64,000 bases of DNA from Pseudoalteromonas piscicida (GCF_002208135.1 NZ_CP021646.1:1099501-1163500); one strand, 5' to 3'. Shown: positions 16,694-25,917, counted from the first letter of the stretch. Translations and numbers: made by a program. Notes: generated by a model not told the origin, from the sequence alone.

Positions 16694-18073
16694 ATGTTGC
16701 AGATTTTCAACACACTCACTCGCCAAAAAGCCCCTTTTAAACCGCTCAAAGAAGGCAAGGTTGATATGTACGTGTGTGGTATCACTATCTATGATTTCTG
16801 TCATGTAGGACACGCACGCACTTACGTTTCATTTGACGTAATGAACCGTTATTTACGTTATTTAGGTTATGACGTCACGTATGTGCGTAACATTACTGAC
16901 GTGGATGACAAAATCATTAAACGCGCTGCTGAAAACAAAGAGTCGATTAATGACTTAACCGTTCGCATGACCAAAGCAATGCATGAAGACTTTACGGCAT
17001 TGAACATGTTACCTGCAGATATTGAGCCGACGGTAACAGGGCACATGGACGAAATCATTGAGATGATCGCGCGCCTGATTGAAAAAGGCCATGCTTACGT
17101 TGCGAAAAACGGAGATGTATTGTTTGATGTCTCAACGTTTGAGCAATACGGTCAGCTATCTCAGCAAGATTTAGATATGCTGCAAGCGGGTGCACGCGTT
17201 GAAGTAGCCCAAGACAAAGATGATCCGCTCGACTTTGTATTGTGGAAAACAGCCAAAGCGGGCGAGCCTGCATGGCAGTCTCCATGGGGCGAAGGCCGTC
17301 CGGGTTGGCACATCGAATGTAGCGCAATGAGCTCAAAGCATTTGGGTGAATTCTTTGATATTCACGGTGGGGGTTCAGATCTGCAATTCCCGCATCATGA
17401 AAATGAGATTGCCCAATCTTGCTGTGCAAATAACGGCCGATATGTGAATACCTGGATCCATACCGGCATGGTACAAGTTAATAAAGAGAAAATGTCTAAG
17501 TCTCTTGGCAATTTCTTTACCGTACGTGAAGTGCTTAAAGCCTTTGATAGAGAAACTGTACGTTATTTCTTGATCAATGGTCACTATCGTAGTCAGCTAA
17601 ACTACTCACAAGAAAACCTTGAACAAGCACGTTCTTCGCTTGAGCGTATCTACACTGCGCTACGCGGCGTTGAGTTGGTGGAAGTCGAGCTCAAAGGTAA
17701 TGCTTACGTTGAGCGTTTCGAGACCGCGATGAACGACGACTTCAACACGCCAGAAGCACTGCCAGTGATTTTTGAATTATCAAAAGAAGTGAACCGCTTA
17801 AAAGACAGCGACGCAAAAGTGGCAGGTGAGCACGCGTTTATTCTTGTGAAACTGGCGGAAGTCTTAGGCATTGCACAGCAAAACCCTGAATCTTTCTTAC
17901 AAGGCGAGCAAGACGACGACGAAGTGGCGCAAATCGAAGCATTGATTGAAAAGCGTCGCAGCGCTCGCGAAAATAAAGATTGGGCCGCAGCGGATGAAGC
18001 GCGTGACGCGCTAACTGCTTTAGGCGTTGTGTTAGAAGATAGCGCGGGTAAAACGACTTGGCGTAAAGCTTAG
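16694..18073 (+). CDS. cysS: Cysteinyl-tRNA synthetase
   Basis: Class I aminoacyl-tRNA synthetase charging tRNA-Cys. 459 residues against 461 in E. coli. The HIGH-like signature is FCHVGHAR near residue 35 and the KMSKS loop is [11 protein letters not shown] near 265. Zinc ligands are visible in [18 protein letters not shown] and [10 protein letters not shown]. The C-terminal DALR and anticodon-binding helices end at [11 protein letters not shown]. It is a single gene with a strong terminator. Confidence 0.98.
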   Translation: MLQIFNTLTRQKAPFKPLKEGKVDMYVCGITIYDFCHVGHARTYVSFDVMNRYLRYLGYDVTYVRNITDVDDKIIKRAAENKESINDLTVRMTKAMHEDFTALNMLPADIEPTVTGHMDEIIEMIARLIEKGHAYVAKNGDVLFDVSTFEQYGQLSQQDLDMLQAGARVEVAQDKDDPLDFVLWKTAKAGEPAWQSPWGEGRPGWHIECSAMSSKHLGEFFDIHGGGSDLQFPHHENEIAQSCCANNGRYVNTWIHTGMVQVNKEKMSKSLGNFFTVREVLKAFDRETVRYFLINGHYRSQLNYSQENLEQARSSLERIYTALRGVELVEVELKGNAYVERFETAMNDDFNTPEALPVIFELSKEVNRLKDSDAKVAGEHAFILVKLAEVLGIAQQNPESFLQGEQDDDEVAQIEALIEKRRSARENKDWAAADEARDALTALGVVLEDSAGKTTWRKA

Positions 18074-18097
18074 TCTGCTCGGTACCAAGAGACTCAA

Positions 18098-18139
18098 ACA
18101 AAAATGCCTTCACATCTCACGGTGTGAAGGCATTTTTGT
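18098..18139. terminator. Bidirectional terminator between cysS and the amidase gene
   Basis: A perfect 17-base stem (18098-18114 with 18123-18139, built on AATGCCTTCACA) around an 8-base loop, with T runs on both strands. It serves the two convergent genes; its edge lies next to the amidase stop codon. Confidence 0.95.
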
Positions 18140-18141
18140 TT

Positions 18142-19665
18142 TTATGGTGTTAATGTCGCCTTAAACTGAGGCGCTTTGCGTGCGTTCGTCAACTGCTCAA
18201 AAGCATAGGCAAGTTTGATTAATTTCGCCTCGCTATAGGCTTCAGCGAAGAAAGAAATACCCAGTGGTAGCCCGTAATAGAAGCCCATTGGTACCGTAAT
18301 GCTTGGGTACCCTGCAATCGCGGCGGGAGAGGATGACGAGGCCGAGAAATTATCACCATTAATGATATCGATACTCCACGAAGGGGTATTCGTTGGCGCG
18401 ATAAATGCATCAAGGCGATGTTCTTGCATTATTTTATCAATGCCTTGTTGGCGGGCAAATTTTTCAACCAAAGCTTGGGCTTCTTGATATCGGTGTTCTG
18501 TGATATCGCCTTTCTTTGCGGCTTCCTCTATCAAATATTGATCAAAGTACTTAATAGTGGAGGGATGCTGCTGGTTGAATTGGATGAGCTGGTTTAGATT
18601 TTTTACCTTGACCTGCTCTGGTGTCGTGGCAAGGTAAGCATTGAGATCATGTTTGAAGTCATAAAGCAAAATATCCAATTCAGCAGAGCCTAATGCTTCC
18701 ATCTCAGGTAAGTCGATCCCCTCAATTATTTCTGCACCATTTGCTTTCATGGTCGCAACAGCTTGTGTAAATACCGCTTGAACTGCAGGCGGAAACTGTC
18801 CTACATGACTGGTGATAGCAATTCGTTTGCCTTTGAGGCTGGCAGCACTTAAGCCTTGGGTAAAATCAATGGGCTGTTTTGTACTGTTAACGATAGTATT
18901 GAGTAATAAGGCGGCGCCCATCACCGATTTTGCCATGGGGCCAGCGCTGTCTTGGCTATGACTGATAGGGATAATGCCATCACCAGAAACCAAGCCGACA
19001 GTCGGTTTAATGCCAACGACACCATTGTGAGCCGAAGGACAAACAATAGAGCCGTCAGTTTCCGTGCCAATGGCGAGCAGCGCAAGACCTGCGGAGACGG
19101 CAACGGCAGAGCCTGAACTTGAGCCACATGGTGTTCTATCTAACACATACGGGTTTTTGGTTTGACCACCTAACGTGCTGTAGCCACTTGAGCTGAAACT
19201 CGATTTGAAATTCGCCCATTCACTTAAATTGGCTTTGCCAAGGATGATAGCACCGGCTTGTTCTAACTGCATGATAAGGGGGGCTGCATGGGTTTTTACG
19301 TTGTGTTGTAGCGCAAGCGCGCCCGCGGTTGTTGCCATTGGCGCTCTGGTGTCGATATTATCTTTAACAATAATTGGCAGACCATGAAGTGGTCCTCGGT
19401 ATTTTCCAGCGACTAGTTCGGCATCAAGCTTTTTGGCGTCTTGTAAAGCGTTGGGGTTGATAGTGATAATAGCGTTGAGCATGGGGCCGCTATCGTCAAG
19501 TTGGGCAATCCTTTTTAAATAAAACTCAGTAAGTTGTGTGGCTGATAAAGTTCGATTTTGTATTTTGGATTGTGCTTCGAGCGTGGTAAGGTCCGCAAGC
19601 GGTTGACTATGAGCTGGCAACGCAAGCGCGAGACAAGTAGTTAAAGCGAGCAAGGATTTTTTCAT
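18142..19665 (-). CDS. Secreted amidase, amidase signature family
   Basis: Probable periplasmic or secreted hydrolase of amide bonds, substrate unknown. 507 residues. A Sec signal peptide MKKSLLALTTCLALALPAHS should be cut after AHS. The Ser-cisSer-Lys triad is present: lysine in IIVKDNIDT, the glycine/serine-rich loop CGSSSGSAVAVS, and the nucleophile serine in GTETDGSIVCPS. An exported protein is unlikely to be the tRNA amidotransferase subunit GatA, despite the shared fold. It is a lone gene ending at a shared terminator. Confidence 0.85.
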   Translation of the reverse strand: MKKSLLALTTCLALALPAHSQPLADLTTLEAQSKIQNRTLSATQLTEFYLKRIAQLDDSGPMLNAIITINPNALQDAKKLDAELVAGKYRGPLHGLPIIVKDNIDTRAPMATTAGALALQHNVKTHAAPLIMQLEQAGAIILGKANLSEWANFKSSFSSSGYSTLGGQTKNPYVLDRTPCGSSSGSAVAVSAGLALLAIGTETDGSIVCPSAHNGVVGIKPTVGLVSGDGIIPISHSQDSAGPMAKSVMGAALLLNTIVNSTKQPIDFTQGLSAASLKGKRIAITSHVGQFPPAVQAVFTQAVATMKANGAEIIEGIDLPEMEALGSAELDILLYDFKHDLNAYLATTPEQVKVKNLNQLIQFNQQHPSTIKYFDQYLIEEAAKKGDITEHRYQEAQALVEKFARQQGIDKIMQEHRLDAFIAPTNTPSWSIDIINGDNFSASSSSPAAIAGYPSITVPMGFYYGLPLGISFFAEAYSEAKLIKLAYAFEQLTNARKAPQFKATLTP

Positions 19666-19840
19666 AATGAATTAATACTCAATAGCATTATTGTTATTTA
19701 TTTGTCCCTTATTTAGTCATGTGCCTTGCAAAAGGTCAAGCGAGCTGCAAGAGTGAGAGCTGATTTAAGCGCCTTTAAAACTTGTATTTTTGCTGCCAGC
19801 CACACACACTTAATTTCACGAGATAACAAAAAATATAACT

Positions 19841-20737
19841 ATGATAAAAGCACCAATAGATATAGACCTAGACATTCCGTGGCTCGACCAAAAGCTGTTT
19901 TCATTAGGTAAATTTTCACTCGAGGTGGGAGAGGCACTCTCATTTATCGCCGTCATAGTTGCGACTTTGGTGATCTCCAAGATACTGCGACTCGCATTTA
20001 ATCGCATTGCTTCAAGGCAAGGAGTCATTCAGCATACTTCCGCGTATGTGATAGGCAGGATCATTCACTACATCGTGTTATTTATTGGTTTTATTATTGC
20101 GCTGACGGCTTTAGGCATAGAGATCACTGAATTGGCGCTTGTTGCCAGTGCGCTTGGAGTTGGGATTGGCTTAGGTCTGCAAGGTCTCGTGAATAACTTT
20201 GTTTCTGGTCTGGTGTTACTACTAGAGAAAACGGTAAAAGTAGGGGATTTTGTTGAGCTGACCAATGGAGTAGTGGGAGAAGTGATAGCCATCCACATGC
20301 GCTCAACTTGGATCCGCACAAATGACAATGTCGACCTGCTTATTCCAAACTCGGAAATGGTGTCAAATACAATTACCAATTGGACAATGTCGGATAAATT
20401 TCGCCGTTTTCGTATTCCTTTTTCGGTGGCCTACGGCAGCGATAAAGAGAAGGTGAAACGTGCTGCATTGGAAGCCGCCAAAAACGTTCAATATACGTTG
20501 AATACGCCAGGGCGAGAAGCGACGGTATGGATGACAGGGTTTGGTGACAGTAGCTTGAATTTCACGCTAGGAGTTTGGGTGCAACCAGAGCAGGTTAAGC
20601 GGCCAACGGCGCTGGTTTCTGATTACCTCTGGGCTATCGATGATGCCTTTCGAAAATATCAAATCGAAATTCCGTTTCCACAGCGCGATCTTCATTTGCG
20701 CAGCGGCTTTTCTATGGCAAAGCCAGATGAAACCTAA
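19841..20737 (+). CDS. MscS-family mechanosensitive channel protein
   Basis: Inner-membrane channel subunit of the small-conductance family, 298 residues. Three hydrophobic segments come first (FIAVIVATLVISKILRLAF; IHYIVLFIGFIIALTALGI; LALVASALGVGIGLGLQGLVNNF). The last is the glycine- and alanine-rich pore helix, followed by FVSGLVLLLEKTVKVGDFVEL, where the MscS beta domain begins. The C-terminal alpha/beta part ends IEIPFPQRDLHL, a very conserved MscS ending. It is shorter than MscK or MscM and close to MscS. It is convergent with a second MscS gene at 20780. Confidence 0.88.
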   Translation: MIKAPIDIDLDIPWLDQKLFSLGKFSLEVGEALSFIAVIVATLVISKILRLAFNRIASRQGVIQHTSAYVIGRIIHYIVLFIGFIIALTALGIEITELALVASALGVGIGLGLQGLVNNFVSGLVLLLEKTVKVGDFVELTNGVVGEVIAIHMRSTWIRTNDNVDLLIPNSEMVSNTITNWTMSDKFRRFRIPFSVAYGSDKEKVKRAALEAAKNVQYTLNTPGREATVWMTGFGDSSLNFTLGVWVQPEQVKRPTALVSDYLWAIDDAFRKYQIEIPFPQRDLHLRSGFSMAKPDET

Positions 20738-20745
20738 ATGCAGAA

Positions 20746-20769
20746 TAACGGCTAGAGTGCTAGCCGTTA
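20746..20769. terminator. Hairpin between two convergent channel genes
   Basis: TAACGGCTAG (20746-20755) pairs with CTAGCCGTTA (20760-20769), a 10-base stem and 4-base loop. The T tail is weak on the plus strand; on the minus strand the tail is TCTGCAT, so termination may be partial. Confidence 0.65.
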
Positions 20770-20779
20770 GTGACTTTAC

Positions 20780-21601
20780 TCACTGAATGACTTTAACCAC
20801 TCGTTGTGGGAATGGAATTTCGATTTCCGCATTTTTAATCGCAGCAAACACCGCTTTATTCACTTCTAATTTAGTTTCGATAAGTGAAGTCGTAGGCACC
20901 CAGTAACGGTAGCTCAATAACACTGCGCTGTCGGCAAACTCCTCAATACCTACCTGAGGCTTGGGCTCTTGGCTGACCTTAGCATTATCTGCGAGTACCT
21001 GATTAATGAGCGTCAATGCGCCTTGATAATCGGCGTCATAGGCTATCCCTATTTCACCTTTAACCAGAGAGTTTGCAAACGAGTTATGGAGAATTTCTCC
21101 CACCACATGTTTATTGGGAATAGTGATCTCTACTTTGTCTTCGTTGATGAGTGTGGTATGTCCAAGCTCAATCATTTTAACTTGGCCGTTAACACCTTTG
21201 ATGCTGATGGTATCGCCAATCACAAATGGACGGGTGGCAATGATGGCAAGCCCAGCGCCGTAGTTTGCCAGCATACCTTGTAGCGCAAGACCCGCACCAA
21301 GAGATGCAGCGCCGATGGCGGCAACAAATGGCGTGATACTTATACCAATCTTGCCAAGAGAAATAATCACAAACATGGCGATGATAAGCACTTTGATCAC
21401 ATTGCCAATAAAGTTGGTTAAAGCAGGATCAATATTGTGTTTTAGCATCAAGTTTTCAGTCGTTTTTGACAGCTTTCTTGATAACCACAAACCGAGAAAG
21501 AAGATGAATATCGCGGCGAGCAATTGGAAACTATACGTCACCAGATACTCTCGAATAATATTATAATAGTGTTCTATTTGCTCGATTTCTTGATTGATCA
21601 C
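20780..21601 (-). CDS. mscS: Small-conductance mechanosensitive channel MscS
   Basis: Inner-membrane osmotic safety channel. 273 residues, close to E. coli MscS (286). Segments: LLAAIFIFFLGLWLSRKL, VIKVLIIAMFVIISLGKI, and the pore helix VAAIGAASLGAGLALQGMLANYGAGLAIIATRPF with the Gly/Ala packing pattern of MscS. The beta domain follows (FVIGDTISIKGVNGQV, TIPNKHVVGEILHNS) and the protein ends EIPFPQRVVKVI. It is more MscS-like than the neighbour at 19841, hence the symbol. Confidence 0.88.
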   Translation of the reverse strand: MINQEIEQIEHYYNIIREYLVTYSFQLLAAIFIFFLGLWLSRKLSKTTENLMLKHNIDPALTNFIGNVIKVLIIAMFVIISLGKIGISITPFVAAIGAASLGAGLALQGMLANYGAGLAIIATRPFVIGDTISIKGVNGQVKMIELGHTTLINEDKVEITIPNKHVVGEILHNSFANSLVKGEIGIAYDADYQGALTLINQVLADNAKVSQEPKPQVGIEEFADSAVLLSYRYWVPTTSLIETKLEVNKAVFAAIKNAEIEIPFPQRVVKVIQ

Positions 21602-21618
21602 AGTCGTATCCCGAGTTA

Positions 21619-22307
21619 TTAAATTAGATTAGCCAACCAATGATAAAACAAAGGCACCCAAAGTGCAGTTATCATCGCGGTAATTGTCATCGCCGCAGAA
21701 GCAAAAGCGCCAGCCATAGGGTGATGTTCAATGGCTGCGGCTGTACCTATAGCATGGCAAGCAACACCAAGCGCGGTGCCTTTCGCTTGCATATGGTCAA
21801 CTTTACACCAGTGCAAAATATGTAGTCCAAACACGCCACCAAATACACCAATTAGTATCACCATAATCGCTGCAATAGCGGGAATTCCCCGAGATAATCA
21901 CTAATGAGTAGGGTGATTGGTGTTGTAACCGACAGGGCTGCCATTGAAGCTGAGAGCTGCGGATCGGCAGCAAAAAACTGGCATATAAGAAAAGCGCTTA
22001 ACGTAGACAATGAAACACCCAACCAACTGGTTAAGCATAGTGCAAAAAATACCGGTTTAATTTGGTGAAATTGTTTATACAAGGGGTAGGCGAGCGCAAC
22101 GACAGCTGGCTCTAACAAGTAATGAATTGGTAGCGTTGCTTGTTGATATATCTTGTATTCGAATTTCGTGAGCAGTAAAAATGCCGAAATGGCCAAAATG
22201 CAGATCAGCACAGGGTTTAATATCGGTAAGGAGATGCGCTGATATAGTTTGCGTGCACTAAAAAATAACAGGATAGTGACCGCTGACGCGATAATCATAT
22301 TAATCAC
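21619..22307 (-). pseudogene. lrgB: LrgB/CidB-family membrane protein, interrupted by a one-base frameshift
   Basis: Integral membrane protein of the holin-regulator-like LrgB family (YohK-like). The N-terminal piece (22307 down to 21858) ends with SVTTPITLLISDYLG and then a junk tail; the C-terminal piece gives IPAIAAIMVILIGVFGG and the conserved GTALGVACHAIGTAAAIE. One extra base in the C run at 21887-21890 (coding strand GGGG to GGGGG) restores DYLGGIPAIAAIMV and about 229 residues, the normal length. No other damage is visible. It partly overlaps lrgA, the usual operon. Either an assembly error at a homopolymer or a fresh slip mutation. Confidence 0.85.
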
Positions 22308-22668
22308 GAAACTTGATGCTCTTAACGATAGGACTTAACAATACAAGACTTACTGTTGGAACACCGACTAGCAATAACAGGAGCATAAGCCAGTGGGATT
22401 GAAACAAACTGAGATGCTCTACCAAGCCCACACCCGCTGGAATAAAAAACAGCGCCATATATTTTAAGATGGGCTCTGCTGCAGGTGCTAACCATTCTAC
22501 TTTAATGATTTTTGTAGCAAGGAGTATGACGAGAAACACCATGCCAAGTAGGGCGGCCGGGAGATGTAAAGCACTAAGCTGAATTATCCACTTAGCGCTG
22601 AAGAGGCACGCCAAAATAATGGCAAAGCCTAGTGCAAATCGTAATATCAACTTCGCTCTGTGTACCAT
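22300..22668 (-). CDS. lrgA: LrgA/CidA-family membrane protein
   Basis: Small membrane protein of the CidA/LrgA (YohJ) holin-like family, 122 residues with about four hydrophobic segments: FALGFAIILACLFSAKWII, LPAALLGMVFLVILLATKI (with the conserved LPxxLLGM sequence), MALFFIPAGVGLVEHL (the conserved FIPAGVG) and LMLLLLLVGVPTVSLVLL. In other bacteria LrgA/B influence murein hydrolase export, lysis or pyruvate uptake; which applies here is unknown. It overlaps the start of lrgB by 8 bases. Confidence 0.88.
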   Translation of the reverse strand: MVHRAKLILRFALGFAIILACLFSAKWIIQLSALHLPAALLGMVFLVILLATKIIKVEWLAPAAEPILKYMALFFIPAGVGLVEHLSLFQSHWLMLLLLLVGVPTVSLVLLSPIVKSIKFRD

Positions 22669-22780
22669 TAATTGTAAATCCTCAGCGTTGCAATAGCTCT
22701 AGCATGTATGATGGCTCATTGTACGCTTTCGTTTTGCGATCACCATTATACTTTTGGGCAAACAGGGATTCAATCTAGCG

Positions 22781-23578
22781 TTACCACTTCATGCGAGGCA
22801 AAAATGGCTTTTTATTCTCGTCTGCTACAGAGGCATTTTTCATCGCAATTTTGGTATTTTTAGCTTTGAGTAATTTGATTTGTGACCACGTTTCTAACCA
22901 TAACAGTTTACGGGCGGGCTGGTTGTAGGCTCGATTATACACTTTCTTAATTGCTGCAATGGCATCTGGTGAGCGCGCGGTAAATTGAGTGAGTAATTCT
23001 GAGAGTCTAGCGTCAACATCATCACAGAGCTCGGTAATGAGGCCGTCCTCCAGTGCGCGCTGAGCATCTATTCGCTGTGCATGAACTGTCATCAATAGTG
23101 CTTTATCTTTATTCATAGTAGCGGGCAACAGCAAGCTGCCGCCCATGTCAGGGCAGAGTCCCCATTTGGCTTCCATAATGGCGAATTTTGCACTGTTGTC
23201 GGCTAAACGAATATCCGCGCCTAATGCAATATGACAACCACCACCCAAACAGTTGCCAGTGATCTTGGCGATGACAGGAACAGGCAAAGCTTGCCAGCCG
23301 AGTACGACTCGTTGTACTAGGTTAGCATTGCCAGGCAACCATTTTTTCAGTAGCTTGATGATCCCTGAAGGTTTGTTTAGAACGCTTTTTACATCTAGAC
23401 CTGCACAAAAATGTGCGCCTTCACCTTGGATCACGACAGCCCTAATTGATTTGCTTTTTCTAATTTTCTTTATTGCATTATCTAAACCAACAAACATTTC
23501 AACAGACAGCGCGTTTTGTTTTTCTGGTCGAGATAAGGTCACAAATGCGATGTTGTTCGCTTCGGAAAATGAAATCAT
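22781..23578 (-). CDS. Enoyl-CoA hydratase/isomerase (crotonase) family protein
   Basis: Cytoplasmic acyl-CoA enzyme, 265 residues, exact substrate unknown. It starts with the usual VTLSRPEKQNALSVEM. The oxyanion-hole stretches are GEGAHFCAGLDVKSV near residue 55 and KITGNCLGGGCHIALGADIRLA near 107. The usual catalytic glutamate region reads EAKWGLCPDMGGSLLLPA, where the first glutamate is in place and aspartate-methionine replaces the second, so isomerase or another activity rather than hydration is possible. It is a single gene, and its neighbours do not suggest a pathway. Confidence 0.8.
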   Translation of the reverse strand: MISFSEANNIAFVTLSRPEKQNALSVEMFVGLDNAIKKIRKSKSIRAVVIQGEGAHFCAGLDVKSVLNKPSGIIKLLKKWLPGNANLVQRVVLGWQALPVPVIAKITGNCLGGGCHIALGADIRLADNSAKFAIMEAKWGLCPDMGGSLLLPATMNKDKALLMTVHAQRIDAQRALEDGLITELCDDVDARLSELLTQFTARSPDAIAAIKKVYNRAYNQPARKLLWLETWSQIKLLKAKNTKIAMKNASVADENKKPFLPRMKW

Positions 23579-23771
23579 GATGAGGTAGTCCCTGCTTGTT
23601 ATTATGCGATGATTTTAGAGTAATAACTCAAAAGTGGCGTAACATTCAACTTTTACTGCTAGTTTGTTCGCCAGTTAGCGTTATTTTCTGTTTGATTATC
23701 GCGACTATGTATTTATGTTTTACCTCATTTTGCTATCATTGCGCCAACTTTAAAACAACAGGCTAGCGTCC

Positions 23772-24089
23772 ATGACAGCAAGACTTTGTAGCATCGAAGA
23801 AGCCACTCACCAAGCATATGATATCTTCCTTGAGTTGGCCCCTGATAATCTTGAAGAACACGATATCAATATGTTTAACGAACATCGCGAAGATCGTGGT
23901 TTCATTGAAGAGAGTGAGCCGGATGACAGTTGGTCGAGCATAACCGCGTATGAACAAGAAGCGGAACCAGAGCACTTCGTTCAGGTCTTGGTAGGTATCG
24001 AGTTTGATGACTCGGATCAGGTGTACGCAAAAATCCTAATCAGCAGAGATTTAGATGCACCGTTTTGTCATATCATTTGGAAGCAATAA
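23772..24089 (+). CDS. YciU/HI1450-like putative double-stranded DNA mimic protein (DUF440)
   Basis: Very acidic 105-residue protein resembling E. coli YciU and Haemophilus HI1450. It shares EEATHQAYDIFLELAPDNLEEHDINMFNEHREDRG near the start and the ending YAKILISRDLDAPFCHIIWKQ (split here at RDL). The family fold displays surface acids in a DNA-like pattern, and HI1450 is proposed to bind the HU protein; the role here is inferred only. It is the first gene of a plus-strand trio with the DUF481 protein and a small membrane protein. Confidence 0.85.
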   Translation: MTARLCSIEEATHQAYDIFLELAPDNLEEHDINMFNEHREDRGFIEESEPDDSWSSITAYEQEAEPEHFVQVLVGIEFDDSDQVYAKILISRDLDAPFCHIIWKQ

Positions 24090-24100
24090 CCGAAAAGTAG

Positions 24101-24934
24101 TTGTCAGTGCCGTTTTTTAGAACTTTCGCATTATTTGCAATTGGCTTGGTTTCGCTACCAAGCTTAGCTACGGATCCATTCGAAGATTTTCACGAATATG
24201 GAAAAATGCCCGATGATGAAATTCATCAAAAACATAAGGGCGAAATGCTGTACGGTGACGTTGAATTTGGCTTTATCGTTAACAAAGGTAATACGCAAAA
24301 CACGTCATTTAAGTTTAAAAGTAACCTTTACCAAGATTTCCCCAAGTGGCGTAATCAATTTAAATTCAATGGCCTTTATCGCCGCGAGCAAAATACAGAA
24401 ACGGATGTCGAAGATGTCTCAGCGTCGCGCTACTTTGGTTCGGCACAAGGTAACTACAAATTAGGGGACGATAACGCTTCGTTCTTTATGTACGGTGACT
24501 ATGAGCGTGACAGGTTTAATGGCAAGGAATATACCACGACATTTGCGCTTGGTTATGGCAATCGTGTGTACGAGGGACGAAAGAATACTGTAGATATCGA
24601 CGTTGGTCCCGGTATGTCCATTTCTCGTGTGGATAACGAAATCGAGCTTGAACCGGAAGAAGATAGAACGCAACAAGGCCAGCTTTTGCGTATGGCATTG
24701 CAGTGGGAAAGAAACGTTTCAAAGCGTACCCGCTTTAATCAAGACGTCAGTTTTGAGCAATCGCTGTCAGGTTTAAACTCCCGATTGTTTGCTGAGTCTG
24801 CGCTAGTCACACAAGTGATTGGCGGGATTGCGCTGAAGTTTGCGTTTATTTACCGTTATAATTCGCAGCCAGAAAATGAAAAAGAAAAGGTAGATACCGA
24901 ACTTGGTGCTACATTAGTTTACAGCTTTGATTAA
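24101..24934 (+). CDS. DUF481 family outer-membrane beta-barrel protein
   Basis: 277-residue exported protein of the DUF481 (YdiY-like) family, function unknown. A signal peptide FFRTFALFAIGLVSLPSLA should be cut before TDPFE. The rest alternates polar and aromatic residues as in a beta barrel, with family stretches GDVEFGFIVNKGNTQNTSF and YRREQNTETDVEDVSASRYFGS, and ends TLVYSFD with a terminal aromatic near the C terminus. The start is TTG at 24101 or GTG at 24107; no ATG fits before the signal peptide. It follows the YciU-like gene after 11 bases. Confidence 0.82.
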   Translation: MSVPFFRTFALFAIGLVSLPSLATDPFEDFHEYGKMPDDEIHQKHKGEMLYGDVEFGFIVNKGNTQNTSFKFKSNLYQDFPKWRNQFKFNGLYRREQNTETDVEDVSASRYFGSAQGNYKLGDDNASFFMYGDYERDRFNGKEYTTTFALGYGNRVYEGRKNTVDIDVGPGMSISRVDNEIELEPEEDRTQQGQLLRMALQWERNVSKRTRFNQDVSFEQSLSGLNSRLFAESALVTQVIGGIALKFAFIYRYNSQPENEKEKVDTELGATLVYSFD

Positions 24935-24945
24935 GAAGACTATCG

Positions 24946-25395
24946 ATGTATAAAAATACACAGTTTGCATGGGTTATATGGCTGTTTCTAGCCTTTATCG
25001 CCAGTTTTACCATATTGGCAATTTTCCTAACTGGTAGCAATCTCGCCTTTGTTGGCTTTTTGGTGATCCTCGCGCTTGTTGCGTTTATTTTTTACGGCTT
25101 AACCATTCAAGTGAACAAAGAGCAACAAACGTTAAGCTGGTGGTTTGGACCGTCGGTCGCCAAAATGACCTTAAAGTTTGACGATATCGATTATGTTCAG
25201 CCTGTGACTAATTCTTTACGTCATGGTATTGGCATGCGGATAAGCACAGACGGTTGGGTATACACAGTTGCCGGATTCAAGGCACTCGAAGTGGTGATGA
25301 AGGACGGCACAAAATATCGCTTAGGTACCAATGACCAGGCAAATTTGGTTACGGCAATGGAAAGTAAGCTTAAACAAGAAAAAAGCGCTGAATGA
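24946..25395 (+). CDS. Small two-helix membrane protein of unknown function
   Basis: I do not recognise this 149-residue protein. Two adjacent hydrophobic segments (FAWVIWLFLAFIASFTILAIFL and LAFVGFLVILALVAFIFYGLTI) are followed by an approximately 95-residue cytoplasmic domain. That domain is rich in beta-like stretches (LSWWFGPSVAKMTLKFDDIDYVQ, WVYTVAGFKALEVVMKDGTKYRLG; each written only to show the pattern) and resembles the bacterial PH-like membrane proteins in layout. It lies 11 bases after the DUF481 gene, and its stop lies inside the following terminator. Confidence 0.7.
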   Translation: MYKNTQFAWVIWLFLAFIASFTILAIFLTGSNLAFVGFLVILALVAFIFYGLTIQVNKEQQTLSWWFGPSVAKMTLKFDDIDYVQPVTNSLRHGIGMRISTDGWVYTVAGFKALEVVMKDGTKYRLGTNDQANLVTAMESKLKQEKSAE

Positions 25396-25407
25396 TCAGC
25401 GCTTTTT
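25380..25407. terminator. Bidirectional terminator before slyD
   Basis: AAAAAGCGCTGA (25380-25391) pairs with TCAGCGCTTTTT (25396-25407), a 12-base stem and 4-base loop. It contains the stop codon of the upstream membrane-protein gene and also serves convergent slyD. Confidence 0.93.
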
Positions 25408-25420
25408 AGTAGTAATTATC

Positions 25421-25906
25421 TTAGTGGTCGTGACCACAACCACCTTCGCCATGAACATGGCCGTGGGCAACTTCTTCTGCTGTTGCTTCACGTACTTCAA
25501 GCACTTCAACGTCAAAATTTAGCGTGATCCCAGAAAGCGGGTGGTTCGCATCAACAATGACTTCTTCGTCTTCGATACCAATGATCACAACGATTTGGTC
25601 ACCTTCGTCGGTGGTCGCTCTAAACTGCATACCCACTTCGATTTCCATGTCTTCAAACATTGATTTAGGAACAGCTTGAGTCAGTTCGTCAAAGCGCTCA
25701 CCATAACCTTCTTGTGGCTCGATGGTCACACTGAAAGTGTCACCAGCTTGTTTGCCTTGTAGGGCATCATCAAGACCTGGGATCAGATAGCCTGAGCCAA
25801 GCATCGCTATCACAGGCTCATCATCAAATGTGCTATCAATCGTGTTGTTGTCTTTGTCTTGAACTGAGTAGTGGATTGTCACTACCGAGTTAGGGCCAAT
25901 AATCAT
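25421..25906 (-). CDS. slyD: FKBP-type peptidyl-prolyl isomerase SlyD
   Basis: Cytoplasmic proline isomerase and chaperone, in E. coli also a nickel carrier for hydrogenase. 161 residues. The split FKBP domain is seen as LIPGLDDALQGKQAGDTFSV and the insert-in-flap domain as PQEGYGERFDELTQAVPKSMFE. The C terminus GHVHGEGGCGHDH is a short histidine/cysteine metal tail, much reduced compared with the E. coli tail. It begins 12 bases downstream of ygfZ. Confidence 0.92.
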   Translation of the reverse strand: MIIGPNSVVTIHYSVQDKDNNTIDSTFDDEPVIAMLGSGYLIPGLDDALQGKQAGDTFSVTIEPQEGYGERFDELTQAVPKSMFEDMEIEVGMQFRATTDEGDQIVVIIGIEDEEVIVDANHPLSGITLNFDVEVLEVREATAEEVAHGHVHGEGGCGHDH

Positions 25907-25917
25907 ATAAGATCCCG

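Noticed and set aside
19726..19911. Small open frame before the first MscS-type gene
   Set aside because: It runs into the channel gene in another frame and has no ribosome binding site or recognisable sequence.
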